DNA from: Pelargonium cotyledonis | Taxonomy: Eukaryota; Streptophyta; Magnoliopsida; Geraniales; Geraniaceae | Length of the DNA: 35,615 nt | Reading direction: 5' to 3' | NCBI GenBank assembly: GCA_036897625.1 | Contig: JAYMTA010000189.1 | Location: forward strand, 1 to 35,615 | Part shown: positions 12,182 to 23,179 of the stretch, piece by piece | Layout of the letters: each line of letters begins with the position of its first letter | Numbering within the stretch: position 1 is the first letter of the stretch | Position numbers and translations under genes: made by a program | The notes under the pieces: generated by a model | Databases searched by the model: none | What the model was told of the DNA's origin: nothing | The model's input: only the letters and a program-made list of their open reading frames with translations

Positions 12182-14439
12182 CTCAATAGCAAAATATCAT
12201 CTCAGTTTGTTGGGAGACATATGCTAAGGTAATGACATCACATTTTGTTTTCTTTTGTCTGCAAGTATTGACACTTAAATTACTAGGCTTAACAAATGAG
12301 ATAGGATTAAGTGGAGAAGAAGATTACGAGTAAAAGATCCTAAAGAGTTCTGCTAAAGGATCTTACAGACCGTAATTAAAATTGGAATAATGACATGTAC
12401 CCTTGCCACTGAGCATTCACTCTACAACCACGAACAACTAGAATGCAATCGAATCTAACTGAAAAGTTTATCTGAAATACTGAACCTAATGCAAATCTCA
12501 TGCCAAATATCAGGTCTCAATAAACTTTAGCATTGAAACATCATACAAAACCAGAGTACCTGCAAATTCAAAACAAGACAACACTAATGCCCACCACGAC
12601 ATGGGTCCAGATCAAAACTCATCCTTCTGTACCATAATTTGGAGGTTTAGAAGGATAGTAAAGTTTAAGGACTTTTAGTAAAAGAGGACAAAAAAAGATA
12701 TAACATTTCTAATTCATGAAATAATCTAGATGTGATGTTATAGTAGCACTACACTGTTTACTTACTGAGAAATATCCTTTTCATCACTGTTATCTTCTGC
12801 AACATCAGTGTTGCCCAGTGCACATGTTTGCACAATTGAACCTTCAACAATAGCAAGAAGAACTAGTTGAACTGAATAATGTGGCCTATGCTGCCTAACT
12901 GGCTCCACATTCCCATTTGCCTGACTGCCATGAGGCCCATGACCCTCAGGATTAGCTAGTAAGAACTCATTTAAACCAAGTACTGAACCCACAACAGTTA
13001 ACCACGTCTTTGTAAGTGATGTTGATGGATAGAGGAACCTAAGTAGACAGGGAGATCTCAATAGAATCTGCAGCATATCTAGCAGACTGGTAGCAACAGT
13101 TCCTCTGCATCACAAGAGCGTGTCAGTTTATAAATAACAGGTGGCATGAAACACGAATGACAAGTGTGTGCCAAAAAATGAAAGCTTGAAGGTGGTCATC
13201 TTTAGATACTTACCTAAAAAGAAGTGGGAAAATGGATGGATCATAATAAACTACTAGCTCGATAGGTAAAAATACTAGCAGAACCATCAAGCCCCATGAA
13301 TAGCAAGAAACAATACAATGTGGCAAAAATGCTGGTGCATAGCACTCTTCTTCCATTCATGAATCACAAGTTTATGATTAGCTATAACCGGAAGGAGGAA
13401 GAAAACTCTTTTATGTAGTACCTTCCAGAAGCATAAGCAGAATTGTCAATAAAATCTCCAAAACTGAAAGATTAATGAGAAAATGAAATACTTTGACCTG
13501 ATAAAATAGGAGAGAAGCTCATACCACTTGAAGAAAGTCCACAAATACAAAAACAAACAGCAAGTACAGAATTCCAACAATCCAGTGAAGCACTGAATAT
13601 GCGAAAGGATGACTGACAAAGAGTTCAACTCGGCGAGAAAATCCTGCTCCAAAAATCCGTAGAGTGCAGACATCCAGCCACAGGCCACACATAAAAGGAA
13701 ATGGACCAATTTTGATCCCCAATATCAAAGAAATCTTTAAGTATGGTCAAATAATGCCTTTTCACTGTAGTAAAATATTGACTAAGCATAGCAACAAATT
13801 TCCTTAGAGCAGAGAAAACTGCCTGTGACTTTGCAACAATTGCATTGTGAATTTGCCTCCATGTAGCCGGTCCACCCATCAGACATTGAGTCAGGTATAC
13901 AGTACCACGGGAACATAAGATAAATGATAATATAGCAACGTATCCAATGAGAATAGTAGAGACCTGGCCAGAAACATTTTCTCCATCAGTGCCAGAGGGT
14001 AAATGCTCAACAGAAGTCTATTCATTTTCCAATGAAATTAATGGACCAGCTGACCCCAACAGATGAAGAAATACAATTCGCCCTACGCAAAGGGTACAAA
14101 GACCAGGCAACCAATGAAAATCATATTTGTGGAAAGAACCTGCAAGAGAACCATAATTACTTTGCAAATCACACAATTACAATCCACATGTAAGACAATA
14201 ATTGCAAGAGAACCTGTAAGACAAGTATTTTTATTGTAGGCATGTCCTTCTGCAAGCAGCCGGAGACCACATGGGAGACAACATTAAATTGGGGTACATA
14301 CAATGGCTTGAGCTTTCAATACTAACATGTCAACTTTATCAATAGAGTTTCACTTCCACCATTATATGTAGCTTATTCATCTTATATTTTTTTCATTGTG
14401 GAACTTTAGTCACCACTTCAACAATATCCTTCAAAATTC

Positions 14440-14575
14440 AAATAAGTTAGAACTGTTTGAGTTAGTTCCAACAAATCCATGCAGGAGCATGAGGAAAAGT
14501 TGCTTACTAAACAAATTGTCATTTGTTTTTTCAAAAAAATAAAGGGAAAATGGACACTCATTTTGGGATTGAGGG
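14440..14575. mobile_element. Remnant of the shared Stowaway-type MITE in intron 2 of copy B
   Basis: Aligns with the right half of the element at 7604-7874 (for example the stretch with 'agttagaactg(g/t)ttgag', then 'ggacactcattttg'). The left terminal repeat and about half of the interior are gone, and the right terminus has decayed. The insertion therefore predates the gene duplication. Confidence 0.7.
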
Positions 14576-16068
14576 AAAATTAAACTCTTAAGTCATTCTC
14601 ATACATAAGTTGCATGTAGTAGTCAATGAACCAAACAAATTATCAAGTTCAAATATGGTCTCCTCATCAAGTTTAATGTCTCGCCAGATTGCCTCAGTTT
14701 TACAGATAAATTTTAGATGGAGACAGGCGTTATAATCAGAAATTATATGTAACAGAATTGAAAAAGGCCAAGCGGAAAGAACAAAACTCGACAGAATTGG
14801 CATTATTATCAAAATGACTCCAGCTCCTTTCATGACGTTGCATCTTTTATATTACACATATTTCAAAACTGAGGTTTGACAAACAAGACCATGAGAATGA
14901 GAAACCATAACCTTTACTGTACTAGAGAAACTCATTATATGCAAAAACCAAAATCCCCACTTAACTGAAGTTTCAAGAACTAAAACTTGCTTCATAATTA
15001 AATGTAACTTGGGAGGTCAAAAGTAAAGAATCCAGAATAATCATAACTGAAGATAAAAAAAAAGGAACATGAAATAAGAAAATGAACCGCAAGAACTCAC
15101 AACAAATGCAAACAGAGCAGCTAAGCTGACAGGGAGGAAGCCATTTGGTGGAGGATGAGCACCATTTCTGTTATTATCTTCTCTCACAAAATTCTGTACT
15201 CTCATCTCCAATTGCTCTAAAGGTATAAAATTAAACTCAAGACACATGGCAAGAGTAAGCAAAGCTATTCCAATGCAGTCCCAATTACAAACTCCCAGGG
15301 AGAAAGCCTCGCTGGAGTGTTCTTGGCGTAAAGAGGGACAAACGAAATAGCTTGTTTGCAGACCTGTAATGGCAGGCACATTCAACATCTATAACAATAG
15401 GAAAGAACATTATGAAATAAAGTTGAAGTAAGCTACATAAATTGATGGCTGAAGATGTAAAACAGTTCATGTAAAGGTTGCATCATACAGTTCCACTTCA
15501 TTTCTAAATTAGAGAACTAAACCATACTACCACATATATAATCAACATCATACATAACTATGCAAGAAAATCAAAATCTCAACAACACTGACTCAAATCC
15601 CAAACCGTACAGCCAGCATTTATACAAAAACCTCAAGAACGATTTCAAAGCTTCAACTCCGAAACTCATTATCTTAAAATCCTTAAATAGACGGAGCAGA
15701 GCAAAAAACGTCAAAGAGAGGTACCTCGCAGTGCGAAATCTTGCGAACGTCGAGCCAGGCAAGAAGACAGTCTTGGTGCACAAACTTGATGGTGCCGCGA
15801 CATGCGCAAGGATACCGGAGAGAATTGTCGGAGTCGCCGGGGCTATGGCATAACCTACAGATGACATCCTCGTCTTGGTACTGACACTCGCCAGAGACTT
15901 CTCCGTCGGAGGCATTGGCGGTCAGAGTACGGACGGTGGAAGACGAGCGGGAACGCTCTGGGAGGAGAGGCACAATGATGTCCTTTTCGGTTCCTGCTGG
16001 TTCATCCGCAACTTCCATAGCTTCCAGGAGAATCTCGGCGCTAGGGTTTTGGTACGAAGGTGAGCTTT

Positions 16069-16070
<2 letters not shown>

Positions 16071-16100
<30 letters not shown>
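16071..16100. repeat. (CT)n microsatellite in the leader of copy B
   Basis: About 13 CT units lie some 50 bp upstream of the copy B start codon, so the transcript strand would carry GA repeats. The equivalent place in copy A has only GGAGGA-type purine sequence without the long dinucleotide run. Confidence 0.9.
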
Positions 16101-16102
<2 letters not shown>

Positions 16103-16239
16103 ACGGTGGTGTGAAGTGTGAAGTGTTAAGTGTGAAGTGCAGAGCAGGAAGATGAGGGAGAGTGAAAGAGGTGTCAATGTCACGCGACTTTTTGGTCATT
16201 TACGGTTTTGGAGGAGGGAACGCAATTGCTAATGTCGGT

Positions 16240-17873
16240 TAAACAAATGTTAAGGGCTCGTTTGGTAACACTTTTTGGTCAACCAATATGCAATCCATAT
16301 TATAATAATTTTTGCTAACTATTTGAACAAATTTTTGTACAAATTTTCATGTGCAAATAGAAATGACTATTTAAATTATAAATTATTTTTACAAGTCCAT
16401 AATTTATTTGTCATGATTGTTTGATAATATAATATAGTGTCTCTTATAAGACTCCTTTGAAAACTCATTCTTGCATGGGCTAAATATCTCTTGCTAAAAT
16501 TTTGATATCTTTTAAGGAGGAGATATAAAATTGATACCAAATTACTTACTTAATGCACAAATTAGTTATAATTTATTATAATAAACATTAAATAATTTGC
16601 GAGAGCATATAAAATGAATGATATTATTAAATTGTTTCTTAAATAATTAATGCTTAGATTGGCCATTTATAAATTTCATTCTAAACATATATAGTATTAT
16701 GCAAAAGTCAACGTTTTAGAACCACTCATGTGAGTTACAACTTATAACCAACTTGAATTCATTTGGGTCTTAATTCAATTGTTCAGCATCCAGTTTGAGT
16801 CCACACTCATATTATTGGGAGTGCACATCATATAGAGGAAAAAAAAGTAGATTGTTACTCGAATTGAATTTCATCTCGAACATTCTTTCAAGAAAAACAA
16901 AAATTTGACCTAGAACAGGAGAACAAGTACAAGACCATTGTGAATAATGTATGGGAAAATATAGAAAATAAGAGTTCAAACTTTCGGTTAGATGATGAGA
17001 CGATGTTACGTGATTAATTGGGGGTGACGACTTAGCGTCACTATTGGATAGGCTACATTGTCTCATAACCGTCATATCATAGGTTACATATTGAAATAAA
17101 TACTCAAACAAAACCAAACATACAGTTAGTAATCAGAATCTTCAAAAAAACAAATCATAATGCATTCATTGCTATCCTTGTTCATCTTACAGTTTCACTT
17201 GCTTCCATATGGTGCTCAGTATACAAAACTCAAAAACAACCATCATCAGAGGGCCAAATCAATGCACTATGATTATATTTCAGATTTAAGAATCTTCTAT
17301 TTCCTTTTTCCGAGTTGAGATATAAAAAACTCGCGAGGTAAGGCAATTCATTCCATCTGACAATGTTAAAGTGTATCTGCACAGTGAAAATAACAAAATT
17401 AAAAATGCTGATAGATTCTGAGCCTTTATTTTTTTTGTCGTGGCGGATTGATCAATTCAAGGATCTATGTATATATGTTTGGCTGAAAATTTGGACTCCG
17501 AGTCAAAGGGACCTAAGCCTAGTTGTCATGGAAAATGAGCGGTTAATTGGGTTTACTGTGTGACCCGGGCCTGCAAAATGCAGGTCGGTTTGGGTCCAAA
17601 CTGTCGGCTCTTCCTTTCGCATGGCATAGCTCCCTAGAATGGGAAACTTGAAGTGGGCAAGTGATGTGGAAAGAAAAACTATGTTTCAAGGGAAATAAAG
17701 AGCGACTGTGTAATGGGTGAATGGTAAGAAACATGTTTATTCGAGCCTCCCACCACAATGGTAGTAGCAGCAGCAACAGTAACAGTAGAAGGGTAAAAAA
17801 TTACCAGATGGCACAGACAAGAAGTGTGAAGTACCTGAAATGAAGAGGCTAGTCATGGCTTAAATAGAATCAA
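16240..17873. other. Intergenic spacer between copy B and the OTU gene
   Basis: AT-rich DNA with no credible gene. It contains the region upstream of copy B and the 3' flank of the OTU gene. The phrase GGGCTCGTTTGG near 16255 resembles terminal sequence of some plant DNA transposons, but no matching inverted end was found. Confidence 0.55.
17736..17741 (-). terminator. Candidate poly(A) signal of the OTU gene
   Basis: AATAAA on the minus strand, about 135 nt downstream of the OTU stop codon. Position and sequence fit a plant near-upstream polyadenylation element. Confidence 0.4.
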
Positions 17874-20800
17874 TCATATACAAAGGGCACCCATGTCAGG
17901 CAGTCCTACATCGTATTCACAAGATGTCACGTGTCCGCCTTTCTGCCCTTGCTTTTTTTCCTTTCTAATCTTATTTGACTCGACCTTCTGGCTACTGATA
18001 CAATAACAATGCCACATTAGTAAGCAACAGTTGCTTTTATCTATATTTAAGAGATCTCTATGTAGGCAGTTTGTATGAGCTTGTCAAACACAAATATGAA
18101 GAAAGAAAGAAAAAATAGATAAATGTTGGCTAGCACACAAAAGCTACGCAATGTTTGAATAGTTAAAGGTACAGACCCATAATAAAAGAGTAAAGAAGCA
18201 TACACTACAAGCTTGGAAGAGGATCTCCCTCCAACTGAACCACAGCAAGCCTTATACTTCTTTTTTGATCCACAAGGGCATATCTTGTTCCTTGGAATTT
18301 TCTGCAACCAAACAAAACCAATATGAAATCAAAGTCAAATTACGGTAATCCCATTTGAAAAGAAACTAATAGACACGGGATAAAGGGAAAATAAATATCA
18401 GAAAACCTTTTCCTCAAGCTTGGAGCTGCTATTATCATGTTTAGGTTTAACACTGACACTAGAGGAATCCTGTTTGTGGGTCTTGTTTACAGGTTCCTTC
18501 TCACAATGGTCATAATTTCCAATTTCATTATCTGGATTCTCAAAAATAAGAAAATAAAAACTAATGAGAAACGGGTAAGAAGAAAAGGTACAATGCAAAG
18601 ACCTCTTAAATTAATATAAATTCTCAAGGGCAAGAACAAAGTGACAGTTGAAAATATAGGCAAGGAATATAACTACAATGAATTCAATACTCTACAACGG
18701 TGACAAGCAGGTTATGTACTCAATCCATCTTCCAGTTAACAAAAGTTTATTAAAACAAAATACAAAATACAAATTAATAATATGTATAAGCATGGAGAAG
18801 AAATAAACTGCAATATAGAGGAGAACGAGCTATAAAAGATTCTAAGCTTTTCCAAAAAAAAAAGGAAAAAGAGAGAGAGATGTCTCCTTGGAGATATCCC
18901 AAAGCATTTACAAGTGTGCAATTATCTGTCAATCACGATAAAAATAGCATATTGAAGATTTTAGGCAGGACTGTAGCACTACTAGAAAGAAGCTAAACCA
19001 CTAGATACATGTGTTTCAACAACAGAACAGCATAATTAAAAACAGTCTACTCATACTCAGAGCTTTACAATGAAACAAATACACCATCGAAACTACTGCC
19101 AAAACTGTTACAAAGCATAAACCAGTAACAAAAGATCCATTTACGAGGAAATATGTGTGTGTATGCACCTTGCTGATAAATTTAAAGAAACCCTTATGGG
19201 GCAAATGTCAGAATTCGTGCAACCATATATGCAGAAAGCAAGTAAATACAGTTGTGCCTTCTGGGTACTAAATAGCTTTGTACTCAAAGTAAGCAAAATA
19301 GTATGGGGATTCAATGAAGAGAGAACTAACATCAGTCATTTCTGAAATATTCAAAATGTGAAACAGTACTGACCGGCCATTACCAAAAGAAGTGCTTGTA
19401 TGACAAGTTTGGGCATCATTCTCAGCTAAATATTCCTCTGTTTGTTGTTGTGCTATCAGATATTCAATTGCAGCATCGACGTCACCATCTACTTGTAGCA
19501 AAACCTGGAATTAGAAAGCATGAGACAGAAAACAATAGGAAGCTTTCTGAAGTCACTATAAAAGCAACATTTAACGAGATCAGAAGATCACAATTTATAT
19601 ATCCATTCTTTAATTGACAAAGGCCACAAGCATAATAGAGAATCACGAGAAATTTATAACCTCTTCTACTTTTCCAGCGTTATCACAACCGCTTCCTGCC
19701 ATGACTAGCTTGATAGACCCTGAATTAATAGTATCTTTGCCAGCTACCCCTTTTGATTTGCTGATGGAAACTTTTGCTTGGCTAGATGTTGCTGAAAGGT
19801 CAGCATCAGCCTTTCAAAAACTAGAACTTATTAGGCTAGTTGAATTAGCATGCTAGTAAGAAAAATAGCATTGGTTATGGAGGGAAAAAACCTTGATTAT
19901 TATAGGCCTAGCCGGCCCACTGCAGGGGTCTTCCTTTGTGCGGACGCTGTTATAATGCTCCTCGTTATGATATGATCTGCAAAAGTATCAATGAATAACT
20001 TACACTTCCACCACAAAGCTAAACAGCTGCAACTAATTCACCATAAAAACTATACAATTAACAGAAGCATGCTAAAAGTAGAATTTGAAGATTGTTCAGA
20101 TCCATAAAGATTGTAAACCCGCAAAATACTGTTTGTTGTCTTGGCAAGCTTTAGTGCACTATATCAAGAATAAACATATTAATAGACCATCAACAATCAA
20201 ATGATTACTTCAATGGTTAAATGAATGGTTTCAGTTCAGCCCATTCTTTTCAGTCCAGTCCATATTCTTATTATCATTTCATCATCAGAACATCATACAA
20301 GATTTCTTCTGTAATTCTAACAAGGGCAAGAACTATCCAACTATGCAACCAAAACTAAAAACTTTATCTGATCTACATGCAAACATGGCAAGCAGAAGTT
20401 TAATCATTATAAAGATTTTAGAGCACTTACAAATGAATCATACGAGCTCCCCTATCATCAAAATTTCGTATGTACCAGCGAGGTGACATATTCTGTATCA
20501 AGTAGAACGTTGAGAATAGGAACACAACAAGCTCCCATCTTACACTAAAATAACATAATTAGCAATAAATACACATTTGTAGACATGCACATGCAATTAT
20601 ATATAGTAGAAAATAGATGCATATAAACAGCACATTAACATTAACTAGATGTGTAGTAACAAAGCCATTTTCCATATTTTGCATGATAGTAGAAAACTGT
20701 AATCTAAAAGGCCGCAATAGGAATGTAATATACACACCTCTAAGTTTGGGTTTGAAATAATAGACATAATTGTTAAAACATCATTTTTTCAGTCAGAACT

Positions 20801-22471
20801 CTGCAAATTACTGTTTCTACAATAACAAATGAAACTCCCAAGCTCAAACTAAATAAAGGAGGATAGAGTAAAATTAAATCAAAACAATCACAATTTTGAC
20901 AATTTAAACCAGAGCTGTGTACTTTATTTGGAATACAATAAGTATATGATCTATCTACAAAATTTCACTCATCAGAGAGCTTTTCTTTCCCTGGGCCAGA
21001 GGAATTGTATGCAACTCCACAAGATGACCATGTAGCCAAGAGAAGTTTACAGAGTAGCTGACTACATGCAAATAACTGTTTTCATGCTACATAATCAAGA
21101 ATTGAAGAAATCAAAGAGGAGGAGGGAGGGGGGGAGGGGGGGGAGAGAGAGAGAGAGAGAGAGAAATGAATCCTATCTAGCAGATGTCAGATATTTAGAT
21201 GTGTTTTATAAATAAATAAATAAAAACTCCAAGAGGAAAAGAAAGTCTTACACGGTGAATGCATATATTACTATGTGTTACGAGAGAAGCTGCCTGTAGT
21301 TCCATATGTCCAGCCCATGTCCCATCCTTTTCCATGGATTGGCAGTAGTCATCAAATGGTACTTCATCTTCGATAAAGGGCTCATATAACTCACGATGTT
21401 TCTGTAAATTAAAGTTCCAATATCAACATGATTTACAATTAGGTTTTCAAATGAGAGTGATAAACAAAGAGAACATGACAAGTAAAACGGAAAACCAATT
21501 TATCTTAAAATGTCCCAACTAGTAAGTTCATGGAAAACAGATCTTCAAAGTAAATGCAGTCGGAAAAGATCTCAACCAACTTTTAATGGATGTAAACAAT
21601 AGAACAACTGCTTTTAACAAATGAGTGGCAAGTTATATGGAAAGCTCTTCTTTTTTCCCGCCTACATACCATTATATATTGTACCACCATGTTGCGATAC
21701 TTTTCATGATCCTCCTCACTGCCTTCCAACTGTTCTGCAAGGGCCCTGTATTAGCGAAACTGGACATGTTAAAATGTAACAAATCATTTACTGAATATAC
21801 TATGAAAAGTTCATATACTATAGAAAGTTATAAATGCAAAGTTACTGTACCATTGAATTGGCATTTTCATATATACCCGGATACAACATGGTACATGTAA
21901 TGAGCAACACTTGCAATATAACTTCAGTGAATAGACACTAACCTGAATAAACAGTTACCATCTGAAGTGACTTCAATAATCTTTAGACCCAATGCATCAA
22001 GCGGAGCACGAAGTTGAGAAACATCACCCTGTTTCCCTTGCTTTTTAGACTGTCAAATCAACCCATTCTATTCATTGATTGTTGTAGGATCTATTAAGCG
22101 GTACAATCAAAATTCTTATGGAAAAATCTTAAGCAAGAAACACTTCATATTACTCATCCAAACATTAGCATGACAGACTCAATTTCACAAAAGCTGTCTC
22201 ATAAAACAATGACATGCACTCTCCTCTTGGGCAACTGGCTGTATAAGTTTCATCTTTTTCCGTCCTGTTGCTCTCTATTTAAAATGAAACAAAAAGTTCT
22301 CTAACACCTATAACTCTGAAGTAAAACCCTCGTCACATCATCAATTCATCATACAAATTTCATAATCCAAATGCGCAACCCACAAAAGATTATGCATTGT
22401 GCATGCAAATACACCCGCCTGGGACTGAGTTCTGAAGGAAGCACAGATTATTCACGGGCGCGCACGCCCAC

Positions 22472-22505
<34 letters not shown>

Positions 22506-22974
22506 AAACAAAAAAACAGTAGAATACTCTGATCATGATGAGGTAAAGGTACGACTTATTTTTCATTGATTTAACCCTTTTCTGGGTATATACTGTAATG
22601 ATCATAGTCCCATACCATCCCAAGCCAAATGCAATAGCAATTCAGCTCAGTAACTGGTCAGTGGTCTCTACACTAACGTCAAATTCAAGCAAAATACAAT
22701 GTTTCCAATTGATTGTCACTTCCAAAGAATCATAAAAAGCCAAACCTCGTAATCACCTCATTGGGAAATATATCCATAGTAGCAAAACAAAATTGATTAA
22801 CTTCATTGAATCATGGATTTGCAGAAACATATGAATATTCATAAACAATTAAGCAACCTCCATAAATAATATACTGATATGCAGAAAAGTGGAGGGAGAG
22901 AGAGAGAGAGAGAGCAGACTGACGGTGAGGATTTTCTTGGGTTTGGACTTGTTGTGGTGCTTCCCTTGAACCAT
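17874..22974 (-). CDS. OTU7: OTU-domain deubiquitinase with UBA-like and SEC-C segments
   Basis: Cysteine protease predicted to remove ubiquitin. Exons: 22974-22924, 22049-21943, 21745-21670, 21401-21252, 20492-20431, 19976-19892, 19810-19661, 19504-19384, 18531-18407, 18301-18209, 17987-17874; phases close to 377 aa. The OTU domain spans about residues 30-165. The catalytic motif is DGNC (D47, C50) and the catalytic His is in HYNSV (H156). A UBA-like helical segment follows at about 190-250 (IKLVMAGSG, then VDAAIEYLI). A SEC-C zinc motif CPCGSKKKYKACC lies at 317-329, and the C-terminus ends in MGALCI. The basic N-terminus (MVQGKHHNKSKPKK) fits the plant family. This architecture matches Arabidopsis At5g67170, which I recall as OTU7; the symbol rests on memory. 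Exons 8 and 9 have a second in-phase option (donor at 19369, acceptor at 18539), which would change a few residues. No lesions are seen. Confidence 0.88.
21120..21163. repeat. G-rich tract and (GA)n microsatellite in OTU intron 4
   Basis: Four or more runs of three to eight G separated by single A form a possible G-quadruplex on the plus strand, followed by about ten GA units. It lies in the intron between exons 21401-21252 and 20492-20431. On the transcript strand it is a C/T tract. Confidence 0.85.
22471..22505. repeat. (CAA)n microsatellite in OTU intron 1
   Basis: About ten CAA units within the intron between the first two OTU exons. No coding role. Confidence 0.9.
22893..22914. repeat. 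(GA)n microsatellite just inside OTU intron 1
   Basis: About ten GA units start 10 nt from the first donor site. The transcript strand carries CT repeats immediately downstream of the 5' splice site. Confidence 0.85.
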
Positions 22975-23179
22975 GGCTCCTCCAATTACAAGCAACCGAA
23001 TGCTACTTCTGCAACACAGAGGTTTTGAGTCACGAATCGCAGAAACCACACTAGGTTTTGATCCGATAGAGAGACAGTGGCAGGCGCGGCTATTTTCGGT
23101 TTGGAACAGAGGGACTGTACGCGGCAACGCGACCCGGTGCGCGCGTGCGTCTTGTCATACTCAATTCTGTTAATGCTCG

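Larger units (their letters stand above)
10179..16018 (-). pseudogene. SUD1-like: SUD1/DOA10-type E3 ligase, degenerate tandem copy B
   Basis: Same orientation and intron positions as copy A. Exon-equivalents: 16018-15725, 15363-15101, 14139-13525, 13421-13214, 13104-12766, 11513-11362, 11264-11101, 10967-10818, 10562-10179. Disabling changes against copy A: (1) deletion of about 199 nt in exon 2, giving a frameshift and TAG at 15267-15265; (2) loss of 1 nt in exon 3, TAG at 14085-14083; (3) nonsense TAG at 14020-14018; (4) gain of 1 nt in exon 3 near 13730; (5) loss of 1 nt in exon 4, TGA at 13289-13287; (6) CGA to TGA at 10337-10335 in the last exon. A further 41-codon deletion in exon 3 is in frame. 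Exons 6-8 are open and equal in length to those of A. The longest product from the normal start is about 130 aa: the full RING-CH domain (all eight zinc ligands present) and no membrane segment. A functional short product is possible but unsupported. Confidence 0.88.

Noticed and set aside
16019-16183. In-frame upstream extension of copy B exon 1 with an Arg-Glu repeat
   Set aside because: The frame opens with GTG rather than ATG, and the Arg-Glu run is just the CT microsatellite read through. The Met at 16018 matches the start of copy A.
16250-16275. GGGCTCGTTTGG phrase as a transposon terminus
   Set aside because: No matching inverted end or target duplication was found within the spacer.
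3549-22974. E3 ligase pair next to a deubiquitinase as a functional ubiquitin cluster
   Set aside because: Plant neighbours are usually unrelated in function. There is no shared promoter or regulatory element, and one of the ligase copies is dead.
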